A DNA stretch of 64,000 bases from Diaphorobacter sp. HDW4B (GTDB lineage Bacteria > Pseudomonadota > Gammaproteobacteria > Burkholderiales > Burkholderiaceae_C), in assembly GCF_011305535.1 (NCBI RefSeq), contig NZ_CP049905.1:3718001-3782000 (forward strand). Reading direction: 5' to 3'. The notes beneath the pieces are model-generated. The model was not told the DNA's origin. It was given only the letters and a program-made list of their open reading frames with translations, and made no database searches. The first letter of the stretch is position 1. The number at the start of each line of letters is the position of its first letter. Of this stretch, positions 25,853 through 34,294 are shown in pieces. The translations under genes and the position numbers were made by a program.

Positions 25853-26719
25853 ATGCAGTTTGCAAAATCATCAGCGTTCTGGATCGACACCCACTGTCAT
25901 CTGGACGAATTCGTCGTCCACGGCGGGCAGGACTATGCCGACGCCATGCGAGCCGATGCCCGTCGCGCCGGTGTGGCGCACTGCGTGATTCCGGCGGTCG
26001 AGCACAGCAATTGGGCGGCCTCGCGCGAGGTGGCCCATCGCTGGGGCGACAGCTACGCGCTCGGCATCCACCCGCTCTACACGCCGAAGGCGCAGGAGGG
26101 CGATCTGGCCGCGCTGGAAGTGGCTTTGACCGAGTCGCGCGAGGATGCGAGGCTGGTGGCGATTGGCGAGATCGGCCTCGACTACTTTGTGCCGGGGCTG
26201 GACCCGGCACGGCAGGAACACTTCTACCGCGCCCAACTGCAACTCGCGCGGCGCTTCGATCTGCCGGTGATCCTGCATGTGCGGCGCTCGGCCGACCGGC
26301 TGCTCAAGCATCTGCGCGAGGTGCCGGTCTGCGGCGGCATTGCCCATGCGTTCAACGGCAGCCTGCAGCAGGCGCAGGCGTTCATCGACATGGGTTTCAA
26401 GCTGGGCTTTGGTGGCGCGCTGACGTTCGATCGCGCATTGCAACTGCGGCGGCTGGCCGAGCAGTTGCCGCTCGAATCGTTGGTGCTGGAGACCGATTCG
26501 CCCGACATTCCCCCGCATTGGCTCTACGTCACCGCAGAGCTGCGCGAAACGGGTACGCCGCAGGCACGCAACTCTCCGGCCGAGCTGCCGCGCATCGGCG
26601 AGGTGCTGGCGGGGCTGCGCGGCGTCAGCCCGGATGAACTGGCGCGCATCAGCAGCGCCAATGCGGTGGCGGCTTTGCCTCGCTTGAAGCCGTTGCTGGA
26701 GGGCGCGTTGAATGGCTGA
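25853..26719 (+). CDS. TatD-family metal-dependent hydrolase (DNase)
   Basis: A 288-residue TIM-barrel hydrolase with the TatD metal ligands: DTHCHLD at the N-terminus, the bridging Glu in AIGEIGLDY, His in ILHVRR, His in GIAHAFNG and Asp in LETDSPD. TatD enzymes are 3'-5' exonucleases on DNA and RNA. The ATG was chosen at MQFAKSS because the 50 codons upstream show no domain or binding site. It overlaps the downstream glycosylase gene by eight bases and is divergent from the protease gene. Confidence 0.92.
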   Translation: MQFAKSSAFWIDTHCHLDEFVVHGGQDYADAMRADARRAGVAHCVIPAVEHSNWAASREVAHRWGDSYALGIHPLYTPKAQEGDLAALEVALTESREDARLVAIGEIGLDYFVPGLDPARQEHFYRAQLQLARRFDLPVILHVRRSADRLLKHLREVPVCGGIAHAFNGSLQQAQAFIDMGFKLGFGGALTFDRALQLRRLAEQLPLESLVLETDSPDIPPHWLYVTAELRETGTPQARNSPAELPRIGEVLAGLRGVSPDELARISSANAVAALPRLKPLLEGALNG

Positions 26720-27251
26720 ATCTGCCGACGATTTGCCACTGGTGGGCTTGCCGCCCGTGGTGGGGCCGGGCACCAAAGTGCTGGTGCTGGGCAGCTTTCC
26801 CGGTGTGGCGTCGCTGCGTGCGGTGCAGTATTACGGCCATCCGCAGAACCATTTCTGGAAGATTCTGGCGGCGCTGTGGCCTGCGCATCCGCTGCCGGAT
26901 CGCACGGACTATGCAGGGCGCTGCCAGTGGCTGCTGGAGCGCCAGTTGGGCATCTGGGACGTGTATGCGGCGTGCGAGCGCGAGGGCAGCCTCGACTCCA
27001 ACATCCGCAATGCGAAGGTGAACGATTTTGCGGCGCTGCAAAGGCAACTCCCGCAACTGCTCGCGATCGCCCACAATGGCGGGGAGAGCTTTCGCCACGC
27101 GAAGGCGGTGCGCAGGAGCATGGCTTTACACGACGATGACAGAATCGCGTCGCTGCGTTTGCCGTCCACGAGTCCGGCCAACGCGTCGTGGAGCTTTGAG
27201 AAGAAACTGAATGCCTGGCGCGAGGCGCTGGCATCGTATGGATTGGTGTGA
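26712..27251 (+). CDS. DNA-deoxyinosine glycosylase (UDG family 6-like)
   Basis: A 179-residue base-excision repair enzyme of the uracil-DNA glycosylase superfamily. Motif 1 is VLGSFPGVASL followed by QYYGHPQNHFWK, and the second motif is RLPSTSPANA. These match the hypoxanthine-DNA glycosylase subgroup, which removes deaminated adenine. The gene sits tightly between tatD (8-base overlap) and the aminopropyltransferase-like gene (14-base overlap). Catalytic specificity is inferred from the motifs. Confidence 0.85.
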   Translation: MAESADDLPLVGLPPVVGPGTKVLVLGSFPGVASLRAVQYYGHPQNHFWKILAALWPAHPLPDRTDYAGRCQWLLERQLGIWDVYAACEREGSLDSNIRNAKVNDFAALQRQLPQLLAIAHNGGESFRHAKAVRRSMALHDDDRIASLRLPSTSPANASWSFEKKLNAWREALASYGLV

Positions 27252-28032
27252 AGAGTTGACTACCCGAAAAAAACAAACCGCTGCTTTTGATCTGCCCGAG
27301 GTGAGCGTCTCCGATGACGGCGACGTGCGTTATCTGCACTTGGGAACACCCTGGGTGCAGGGCTCGATGAAGATGGCGGCGCCGTTCGATATCGATCTGG
27401 AATATGTGCAGCGCATGATGGCCTGGCTGCTGTTCGTGGAGCCCGAGCGCGTGGCCCGTCGCCATGCCATGCAACTGGGGCTGGGCGCGGGCGCGATCAC
27501 CAAGTTCTGCGTGAAGAAGCTGCGCATGAAGACGTCGGTGATCGAGCTGAACCCGCAGGTCATCAGCGTCTGCCGTTCGTGGTTCAAACTGCCGCCCGAC
27601 AGCGCCAAGCTCGAAGTCGTGCTCGGCGATGCGGCGGTGGAAATTCGCAATGACAAATGGCTGGGCACGGTGGATGCGCTGGCGGTCGATCTCTACGACC
27701 ACGACGCCGCCGCCCCGGTGCTTGACAGCGCCGAGTTCTACAAGGACTGCCGTGCGCTGCTCAGCGATGACGGCGTGCTGACGGTGAATCTGTTCGGCCG
27801 CTCGTCGAGCTACGAAAGCAGCGTGGCCAAGCTGGCAGAAGCCTTTGGCGAAGAAGCGCTCTGGGCCTTCAAGCCAACGCGCGAGGGCAATACCATTGTG
27901 CTGGCGCAGCGCACGCCCACGCATCCCACGCGCGCCGAATTGCTGGCGCGCGCGGAAGACATCAAGACGCGCTGGGATCTGCCAGCGCCCAAGTGGCTGA
28001 AGGTTTTCAAGCCCGTCAAAGCGCCAGCTTGA
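27238..28032 (+). CDS. Spermidine-synthase-like methyltransferase-fold protein
   Basis: A 264-residue protein of the spermidine synthase family. The nucleotide-binding core is visible as QLGLGAGAITKF, then VIELNPQVI (acidic residue contacting the adenosyl ribose) and LEVVLGDAAVEI, with VDLYDHDA in place of the usual Asp-rich gate. It lacks the N-terminal beta domain typical of full spermidine synthases. The ATG lies inside the end of the upstream glycosylase gene, so translation is probably coupled. The true donor and acceptor are unknown. Confidence 0.78.
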   Translation: MDWCEELTTRKKQTAAFDLPEVSVSDDGDVRYLHLGTPWVQGSMKMAAPFDIDLEYVQRMMAWLLFVEPERVARRHAMQLGLGAGAITKFCVKKLRMKTSVIELNPQVISVCRSWFKLPPDSAKLEVVLGDAAVEIRNDKWLGTVDALAVDLYDHDAAAPVLDSAEFYKDCRALLSDDGVLTVNLFGRSSSYESSVAKLAEAFGEEALWAFKPTREGNTIVLAQRTPTHPTRAELLARAEDIKTRWDLPAPKWLKVFKPVKAPA

Positions 28033-28087
28033 AGGGCGGATGCGGAATGCGCACTGTTTTGAAAAGAACACAGAAAGAGAGCGGAAC

Positions 28088-29887
28088 ATGAGCACGAGCA
28101 CAACGACGGACACCGCCGCGAAGCCGCCGCGCAGCAAGCACGAAGGTCCGCTGGATTGGCGCACCATCGTGAAGTGGCTGCGCAGGGAAGGCGTGATCGA
28201 TGCCGAGGTGGCCGAGCGCACCATCGAGCGCTGCTCTCGAGCGGAAAGCGTGCAGCATCCGCTCGTGCGTCTGGGCAATGTGGGCATGGTGCGGGCCGGC
28301 GATGGCAAGCCGCTGGATGCGTACATGGTCACTGAATTCGTGGCGCAGTATGCCGGCATGCCCTATCTGCGCGTCGATCCGCTCAAGGTCGATGCGGGGC
28401 GCGTGTCGGAAGTCATGAGCATGAACTACGCCGAGCGCCACAGGATTCTTCCGGTGCAGGTCACGCAGCAGGAAATCGTGGTCGCGACCGGCGAGCCCTT
28501 CATCGATGATTGGGTGGCCGAGGTCGAGCGCCAGTCGCGCCGCAAAGTCACGCGGGTGATGGCCAATCCGGATGACGTCAAGCGCTACACCACCGAATTC
28601 TTCGCACTGGCCAAGTCCGTGTGGCAGGCGCAGAAGTCGGGCGGCAACGCCTCGGGCAACAGCTTCGAGCAGTTGGTCGAACTGGGCAAGGCCAACAAGC
28701 AGCTCGATGCGAACGATCAGGGCGTGGTGCGCGTGGTGGACTGGCTGTGGCAATACGCCTTCGATCAGCGCGCATCGGACATTCACCTGGAACCGCGCCG
28801 TGAGCAGGGTGTGATTCGCTTCCGCATCGACGGTGTGCTGCATGTGGTCTACCAGATGCCGATGAGCGTGCTCAACGCGATGGTGGCCCGCATCAAGCTG
28901 CTGGGACGCATGGATGTGGTCGAGCGACGTCGCCCGCAGGATGGCCGCATCAAGACCCGCAACCCCGGCGGCGAGGAAGTGGAAATGCGTCTGTCGACCT
29001 TGCCCACGGCCTTTGGCGAAAAGATGGTGATGCGGATTTTCGACCCGGACAACACGGTCAAGGATCTGAGTGCGCTGGGCTTTCCGCCGCACGACGCGCA
29101 GCGTTGGGAAACCTTGGTGCAGCGTCCGCACGGCATCATTCTGGTCACCGGGCCGACTGGTTCGGGCAAGACAACGACGCTGTATTCGACGCTCAAGCGC
29201 ATCGCCACGGAAGAGGTGAACGTGAGCACGGTGGAAGACCCGATCGAAATGATCGAGGCGTCCTTCAACCAGACACAGGTGCAGGCGCAGCTCGATTTCA
29301 ACTTTGCAGAAGGCCTGCGTGCGCTGATGCGTCAGGACCCGGACATCATCATGGTCGGCGAAATCCGCGATCTGGAAACCGCCGAAATGGCGGTGCAGGC
29401 CGCGCTGACAGGTCACTTGGTCTTCTCCACGCTGCACACCAACGACGCGCCAAGTGCCGTGTCACGACTGATGGAGTTGGGGGTTGCGCCTTACCTGATC
29501 AATGCATCGTTGCTCGGGGTGCTGGCGCAGCGTCTGGTGCGTACTTTGTGCAAGTCCTGCAAGGCGCCGGACGAGAGTGCGTCGCAGGATGAGCTGATCG
29601 AAACCATCAAGCCATGGAAGTTCAATGGCGACTACCGCGCGTACAAACCGGTGGGTTGCCTCGAGTGCCGCATGACGGGCTTCCGTGGACGCATGGGCTT
29701 GTATGAATTGCTGGTCATCAGTGAAGACCTGAAGGATTTGATCAATCAGGCTCCCTCCATCGACAAGGTGCGCCGGCAGGGCGTGAAAGACGGCATGCGG
29801 CCCCTGCGTCTGGCTGGCGCGATGCGGGCGGCGGAAGGGGTCACGACGCTGGACGAGGTGCTCGTGGCCACGCCGCCGCTGGAATGA
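28088..29887 (+). CDS. GspE/PilB-type secretion ATPase
   Basis: A 599-residue type II secretion / type IV pilus-like assembly ATPase. It has an N-terminal MshEN-like domain (about 15-140), Walker A GPTGSGKTT near residue 355, the Asp box EDPIE, Walker B IMVGEIRDLETAEMA and the His box HTNDAPSA. A CX2C...CX2C zinc element near the C-terminus (CKSCKAPDE, CLECRMTG) is intact. The start was set at MSTSTTTD after GAGAGCGGAAC. No GspF, GspD or pseudopilin gene is adjacent; a terminator follows directly, so the ATPase is encoded alone here and its complex must be elsewhere. Confidence 0.9.
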   Translation: MSTSTTTDTAAKPPRSKHEGPLDWRTIVKWLRREGVIDAEVAERTIERCSRAESVQHPLVRLGNVGMVRAGDGKPLDAYMVTEFVAQYAGMPYLRVDPLKVDAGRVSEVMSMNYAERHRILPVQVTQQEIVVATGEPFIDDWVAEVERQSRRKVTRVMANPDDVKRYTTEFFALAKSVWQAQKSGGNASGNSFEQLVELGKANKQLDANDQGVVRVVDWLWQYAFDQRASDIHLEPRREQGVIRFRIDGVLHVVYQMPMSVLNAMVARIKLLGRMDVVERRRPQDGRIKTRNPGGEEVEMRLSTLPTAFGEKMVMRIFDPDNTVKDLSALGFPPHDAQRWETLVQRPHGIILVTGPTGSGKTTTLYSTLKRIATEEVNVSTVEDPIEMIEASFNQTQVQAQLDFNFAEGLRALMRQDPDIIMVGEIRDLETAEMAVQAALTGHLVFSTLHTNDAPSAVSRLMELGVAPYLINASLLGVLAQRLVRTLCKSCKAPDESASQDELIETIKPWKFNGDYRAYKPVGCLECRMTGFRGRMGLYELLVISEDLKDLINQAPSIDKVRRQGVKDGMRPLRLAGAMRAAEGVTTLDEVLVATPPLE

Positions 29888-29919
29888 CGCATTGCGTTGA
29901 GTCGGCGCAAGATTCGAGC

Positions 29920-29959
29920 AAACGCCGTGTTGGTTTTTTCAACACGGCGTTTGTTTTTT
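29920..29959 (+). terminator. Rho-independent terminator after the GspE-type gene
   Basis: A perfect 13-bp stem (AAACGCCGTGTTG / CAACACGGCGTTT) with a T-rich loop is followed by GTTTTTT. It ends the tatD-to-gspE run. Confidence 0.93.
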
Positions 29960-30232
29960 GAGTCCACCACAGCGCAATCTCGGGTGCCGAACTGCGGTAT
30001 GTCGCTGCTTTCAAAGGCTCGCGCATGTTGTCGATATGCGTGTTGACGAGGCAATGTTCCCTATGAAATCTGCGTGTTTGTACGTATGCAATGCAAGGGT
30101 GCAAACACGCCCGCAAGCCGCTTGTCTCTTAGGGAAAACTTGTATCCGGGTGTAGGTGGAATCCACATCGATTTGGACTGACACGCAACTGACAATCCGC
30201 AGGTCGTTATCCTTTTCTCGGGAGACTTGTTT
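29960..30232 (+). promoter_or_regulatory. Upstream region of tctB-tctA with two palindromes
   Basis: No gene in these 273 bases. GCGTGTTTG at 30072-30080 and CAAACACGC at 30102-30110 form a perfect 9-bp inverted repeat with a 21-base spacer. GTGGAATCCAC at 30156-30166 is a perfect 11-base palindrome about 67 bases before the tctB start. Either could be an operator. No sigma70 promoter can be defended. Confidence 0.4.
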
Positions 30233-30721
30233 GTGAAAATAAAGAGTCAGAAAGATTTCTTTGCCGGCCTGATGTTTCTGGTTGTCGGTGTTGCGTTCGC
30301 CTGGGGCGCAACCACCTACACTGTCGGAACGGGTGCTCGTATGGGCCCAGGCTACTTCCCCTTGTTGCTGGGCATTTTGCTGGCCATCATCGGCGCGGTT
30401 GTGATGTTCAAGTCCACCGTGGTCGAGACCGAAGGCGGTGACCTGATCGGCAAGTGGGCATGGAAGCAGATCGTCTTCATCATCGGCGCCAATCTGGCAT
30501 TCGGTGTGCTGCTCGCGGGTCTGCCTTCGTTCGGCATTCCAGCCATGGGCCTGATCATCGCCATCTACGGCCTGACGTTCATCGCCAGCCTGGCAGGCAG
30601 CACGTTCAACTTCAAGGAAGTGTTCCTGCTGGCCACCGTTCTGGCCGCTGGCAGCTACGTTGCCTTCGTGTGGGCTCTGGCCCTGCAATTCCCTGTGTGG
30701 CCTAGCTTCATCGCTGGTTGA
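30233..30721 (+). CDS. tctB: Tripartite tricarboxylate transporter small membrane subunit TctB
   Basis: A 162-residue inner-membrane protein with four predicted helices. It has the TctB plan: DFFAGLMFLVVGVAFAWGA, then GARMGPGYFPLLLG, a hydrophobic middle pair and a C-terminal helix. GTG was chosen as start because GGGAGA lies about eight bases upstream; a TTG two codons earlier is less well placed. It is 19 bases from tctA. The codon choice (CCT, GCT, GTT) is more like that of highly expressed genes than that of the neighbours. Confidence 0.9.
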   Translation: MKIKSQKDFFAGLMFLVVGVAFAWGATTYTVGTGARMGPGYFPLLLGILLAIIGAVVMFKSTVVETEGGDLIGKWAWKQIVFIIGANLAFGVLLAGLPSFGIPAMGLIIAIYGLTFIASLAGSTFNFKEVFLLATVLAAGSYVAFVWALALQFPVWPSFIAG

Positions 30722-30740
30722 TCGACGGAGACACTAGACC

Positions 30741-32252
30741 ATGGATCTGATACATAACTTGTCGACGGGCTTCGGCGTCGCCTTCACCTTCCAAAACCTG
30801 ATCTACTGCTTCATCGGCTGTCTGTTGGGTACCCTGATCGGCGTGCTGCCAGGCGTGGGCCCTGTGGCCACCATCGCCATGCTGCTGCCTGCAACCTACG
30901 CGCTGCCTCCAGTGGCTGCGCTGATCATGCTGGCCGGTATCTACTACGGCGCGCAGTACGGTGGTTCGACCACTGCCATTCTGGTGAACCTGCCAGGCGA
31001 ATCGTCCTCTGTGGTGACCGTGATCGACGGCTACCAGATGGCCCGAAAAGGGCGAGCGGGACCGGCGCTTGCAGCTGCCGGTATCGGCTCGTTCTTCGCA
31101 GGCTGCGTGGGTACGCTGATTCTGGCCGCCTTCGCTCCTCCGTTGACCGAAGTGGCTTTCAAGTTCGGCCCTGCTGAATACTTCTCGCTGATGGTGCTGG
31201 GTCTGATCGGTGCCGTGGTGCTGGCTTCCGGCTCGCTGCTGAAGGCCGTCGGCATGATTGTGCTGGGTCTGCTGCTGGGTCTGGTCGGTACCGACGTGAA
31301 CTCCGGTGTGGCGCGCTACTCCTTCGACATTCCAGAACTGACCGACGGCATCAACTTCGTCGTGATCGCGATGGGTGTGTTCGGTTACGGCGAAATCATC
31401 GCCAACCTGTCCAAGCCGGACGACGACCGTGAAGTGTTCACCGCCAAGGTGTCGGGCCTGTTCCCCACCAAGGAAGACTTCAAGCGCATGTTCCCCGCGA
31501 TGATCCGCGGTACGGCTCTGGGCTCTGCTCTGGGTATCCTGCCAGGTGGCGGCGCGCTGCTGGCGGCTTTCGCTGCCTACACGGTGGAAAAGAAGACCAA
31601 GCTCAAGCCCGGTGAAGTTCCATTCGGCCAAGGCAACATCCGTGGTGTGGCGGCTCCCGAGTCTGCCAACAACGCTGGTTCGCAAACCTCGTTCATTCCT
31701 CTGCTGACTCTGGGCATTCCACCCAACGCCGTGATGGCGCTGATGGTGGGTGCGATGACGATTCACAACATCCAGCCTGGCCCACAGGTGATGACCAGCA
31801 ACCCGGAACTGTTCTGGGGTCTGATCGCCTCCATGTGGATCGGCAACGCGATGCTCGTGATTCTGAACCTGCCGCTGATCGGCATGTGGATCAAGCTGCT
31901 GACCGTGCCATACCGTTGGCTGTTCCCATCCATCGTGCTGTTCTGCGCGATCGGTGTGTACTCCACCAACAACAACACGTTCGACGTGTGGCTCGTAGGT
32001 CTGTTCGGCTTCGTCGGCTACATGTTCTACAAGCTGGGCGTGGAGCCTGCTCCTCTGCTGCTGGGCTACATCCTCGGCCCGATGATGGAAGAAAACCTGC
32101 GTCGCGCACTGCTGCTGTCGCGTGGTGACTGGAGCGTGTTCGTGACACGTCCGATCTCCGCCGGTCTGCTGGCTGCCGCTCTGCTGCTGCTGGTCATCGT
32201 GTTGATGCCTGCCGTGAGCAAGCGCCGCGATGAAGCCTTCGTGGAAGAGTGA
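30741..32252 (+). CDS. tctA: Tripartite tricarboxylate transporter large permease TctA
   Basis: A 503-residue, very hydrophobic permease with about 11-12 helices. Family motifs are GVLPGVGPVATIAML, YYGAQYGGSTTAILVNLPGE (two blocks), LGILPGGGALLAAF and a related second half, reflecting the internal duplication of TctA. It imports carboxylates with a periplasmic TctC/Bug receptor, which is missing from this operon; a Bug gene lies 14 kb away at 46713. Gly GGT, Pro CCA/CCT and Ser TCT codons are visibly enriched relative to surrounding genes. CGGAGA forms the ribosome binding site. Confidence 0.94.
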   Translation: MDLIHNLSTGFGVAFTFQNLIYCFIGCLLGTLIGVLPGVGPVATIAMLLPATYALPPVAALIMLAGIYYGAQYGGSTTAILVNLPGESSSVVTVIDGYQMARKGRAGPALAAAGIGSFFAGCVGTLILAAFAPPLTEVAFKFGPAEYFSLMVLGLIGAVVLASGSLLKAVGMIVLGLLLGLVGTDVNSGVARYSFDIPELTDGINFVVIAMGVFGYGEIIANLSKPDDDREVFTAKVSGLFPTKEDFKRMFPAMIRGTALGSALGILPGGGALLAAFAAYTVEKKTKLKPGEVPFGQGNIRGVAAPESANNAGSQTSFIPLLTLGIPPNAVMALMVGAMTIHNIQPGPQVMTSNPELFWGLIASMWIGNAMLVILNLPLIGMWIKLLTVPYRWLFPSIVLFCAIGVYSTNNNTFDVWLVGLFGFVGYMFYKLGVEPAPLLLGYILGPMMEENLRRALLLSRGDWSVFVTRPISAGLLAAALLLLVIVLMPAVSKRRDEAFVEE

Positions 32253-32280
32253 TGGGTTGATTACGCAATCCACTGAATGA

Positions 32281-32312
32281 AAAAACCCCGGTCGAAAGAT
32301 CGGGGTTTTTTC
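32281..32312 (+). terminator. Rho-independent terminator after tctA
   Basis: Stem AAAAACCCCGGTC / GATCGGGGTTTTT with one mismatch and tetraloop GAAA, followed by T residues. It closes the tctBA operon. Confidence 0.92.
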
Positions 32313-32434
32313 TTTTGTGCGCTTCATGCAATCGAGACGGTTCCCATTTGGCGATGCCTGCCTTGTCGTGATGTGGACAGAGCGGACTCGCATCGCCGCA
32401 CATAATCGAATGCTGCAAACTCTCAGGCTCATTC

Positions 32435-33373
32435 TTGTCTTCTGCTTCTCCTCCTCCGGCAGCCGCTTCCCAACCCACCAAGGGCATCGCCGTTGGCCTT
32501 GCGCTCGGCATGGTCGGGGCGATTGCGTTCAGCGGCAAGGCCATCATCGTCAAGCTCGCGTATCGGCATGGGGTGGATGCGGTCACGCTGATCATGTTCC
32601 GCATGCTGTTTGCGCTGCCGTTCTTCTTGCTGATGGCGGCGTGGGCGAGTCGGGGCAAGCCGCCGCTCACCCAACGTGACTGGCTGGGCGTGATCGGGCT
32701 CGGGATTTCGGGCTACTACCTTGCGAGCTTTCTGGACTTTGCGGGGCTGGCCTACATCACCGCCGGGCTGGAGCGGCTGATTCTGTATCTCACGCCCACG
32801 CTGGTGGTGGCGCTGGGTTGGTTTCTCTATCGACGCAAGATCACGCGTGTGCAGGCACTCGGCATGTTCATCAGCTATGTGGGCGTGCTGGCGGTGTTCG
32901 GGCAGGAGGTGCGGCTGGCGGGCTCGGGCGTGGCCTGGGGCGTGTTTCTGGTGTTTCTCTCGGCCATCAGCTATGCGATTTATCTGGTCTACAGTGGCCA
33001 GATGGTGGCGCGGCTGGGCTCCATCCGACTGGTGGGCTTGGCGACCTCGGTGGCTTGCATCTGCTGCATTCTGCAGTTTCTGGTGCTGCGGACCCTATCG
33101 GCGGCGTTTGACGTGGCGCCGCAGGTGGTCTGGCTTTCGGTGCTCAATGCGGTGCTGTGCACGGTGGTGCCGGTGCTGCTCACGATGATGGCCATCGAGC
33201 GCATCGGCTCGGCCATGGTGTCGCAGACCGGGCTGATCGGGCCATTGTCCACGGTGCTCATGGGCATCTGGTTGCTCGACGAGCCATTCACCACCGGCAT
33301 TGCGCTTGGCACGGTGCTGGTGATTGCCGGGATATTCGTTTTCACGCGCGCAGGCGTGCGCAGCAGCGGCTAG
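32435..33373 (+). CDS. EamA/DMT-family transporter
   Basis: A 312-residue membrane protein with ten predicted helices in two EamA repeats of about 140 residues each. The first covers GIAVGLALGMVGAIAFSGKA to LAVFGQEV, the second AWGVFLVFLSAISYAIYLVYSG to the end. It is a metabolite or drug exporter of unknown substrate. TTG is used as start since no ATG or GTG lies before the first helix; the assignment is not affected. It is followed after 45 bases by an SDR gene on the same strand. Confidence 0.85.
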   Translation: MSSASPPPAAASQPTKGIAVGLALGMVGAIAFSGKAIIVKLAYRHGVDAVTLIMFRMLFALPFFLLMAAWASRGKPPLTQRDWLGVIGLGISGYYLASFLDFAGLAYITAGLERLILYLTPTLVVALGWFLYRRKITRVQALGMFISYVGVLAVFGQEVRLAGSGVAWGVFLVFLSAISYAIYLVYSGQMVARLGSIRLVGLATSVACICCILQFLVLRTLSAAFDVAPQVVWLSVLNAVLCTVVPVLLTMMAIERIGSAMVSQTGLIGPLSTVLMGIWLLDEPFTTGIALGTVLVIAGIFVFTRAGVRSSG

Positions 33374-33418
33374 TATTCCGTTCATTGATTTGGTTGGAAC
33401 GAACGAGGAGTAAGCACC

Positions 33419-34219
33419 ATGGATCTGGGAATTTCTGGGCGCTGGGCGCTGGTGTCGGGCGCGAGCAAGGGGCTGGGCTTTGGCTGCGCACATGCGCTGG
33501 TTGCTGAAGGCGTGAATGTGGTCGTCGTGGCGCGGACGGCGGATGCCGTCGAGGCGGCTGCGCAGCAACTGCGATCTGCCGCAGGGCAAGGTGCAAAGGT
33601 GATTGCGGTAGCAGCTGACATTACTGCGCAAGCAGGGCGCGATGCGGCGTTTTCTGCGGCAGGTGGTCCGGGCGTCGATTTCGACATCGTGGTGACGAAT
33701 GCGGGCGGACCGCCAACGGGCGACTTCCGCAACTGGGACCGCGATGCGTGGATCAAGGCGGTGGATGCCAACATGCTCACGCCCATCGAGATGATCAAGA
33801 CGACGGTGGACGGCATGGCGGCGCGTGGCTTCGGGCGCATCGTCAACATCACGTCGAGCGCGGTGAAGGCACCCATCGACATTCTGGGTCTGTCGAACGG
33901 TGCACGCAGTGGCCTGACGGGTTTTGTGGCCGGTCTTGCGCGCAGCCCGATTGCGGCCAAGGGCGTGACGATCAACAACCTGCTTCCGGGCAAGTTCGAC
34001 ACGGATCGTCTGGCCTCGACGATCAACGCCGCAGCGCAGAAAGCGGGCAAGTCACAGGACGAGGCACGCGCCGCAGCCGCATCGCAGGTGCCTGCCAAGC
34101 GCTTTGGCACGCCTGAGGAGTTCGGCGCGATCTGCGCGTTTCTGTGCAGCGTGCACGGTGGCTACATCACGGGGCAGAACATTCTGGCCGATGGCGGTCT
34201 GTATCCCGGCACGTTCTGA
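33419..34219 (+). CDS. SDR-family protein lacking the YxxxK catalytic motif
   Basis: A 266-residue SDR-fold protein with a good cofactor loop (VSGASKGLGFG) and the NAGG motif (VVTNAGGPPTG). The active-site Ser region is NITSSAVKAP. Where YxxxK should follow, the sequence is LGLSNGARSGL, so the catalytic Tyr and Lys are both absent. The C-terminus GQNILADGGLYPG is typical. An AGGAG ribosome binding site precedes the ATG. It may be an oxidoreductase of a divergent subgroup with altered chemistry, or a binding protein. Confidence 0.85.
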   Translation: MDLGISGRWALVSGASKGLGFGCAHALVAEGVNVVVVARTADAVEAAAQQLRSAAGQGAKVIAVAADITAQAGRDAAFSAAGGPGVDFDIVVTNAGGPPTGDFRNWDRDAWIKAVDANMLTPIEMIKTTVDGMAARGFGRIVNITSSAVKAPIDILGLSNGARSGLTGFVAGLARSPIAAKGVTINNLLPGKFDTDRLASTINAAAQKAGKSQDEARAAAASQVPAKRFGTPEEFGAICAFLCSVHGGYITGQNILADGGLYPGTF

Positions 34220-34238
34220 GTTTCAGTCGCCACCCAAA

Positions 34239-34269
34239 CAAAAACGCCCGAACATGTGTCGGGCGTTTT
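34239..34269. terminator. Bidirectional terminator between SDR and BPSS1780 genes
   Basis: AAAACGCCCG pairs with CGGGCGTTTT around AACATGTGT. A-rich and T-rich flanks let it work on both strands, which suits the convergent genes on either side. Confidence 0.88.
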
Positions 34270-34294
34270 GCTTTGTGTGCGCTGTTGAAGGCGT

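Noticed and set aside
30708-32432. A 574-codon minus-strand frame over tctA
   Set aside because: Antisense to a clear TctA permease; His/Gln-rich sequence without any recognisable domain.
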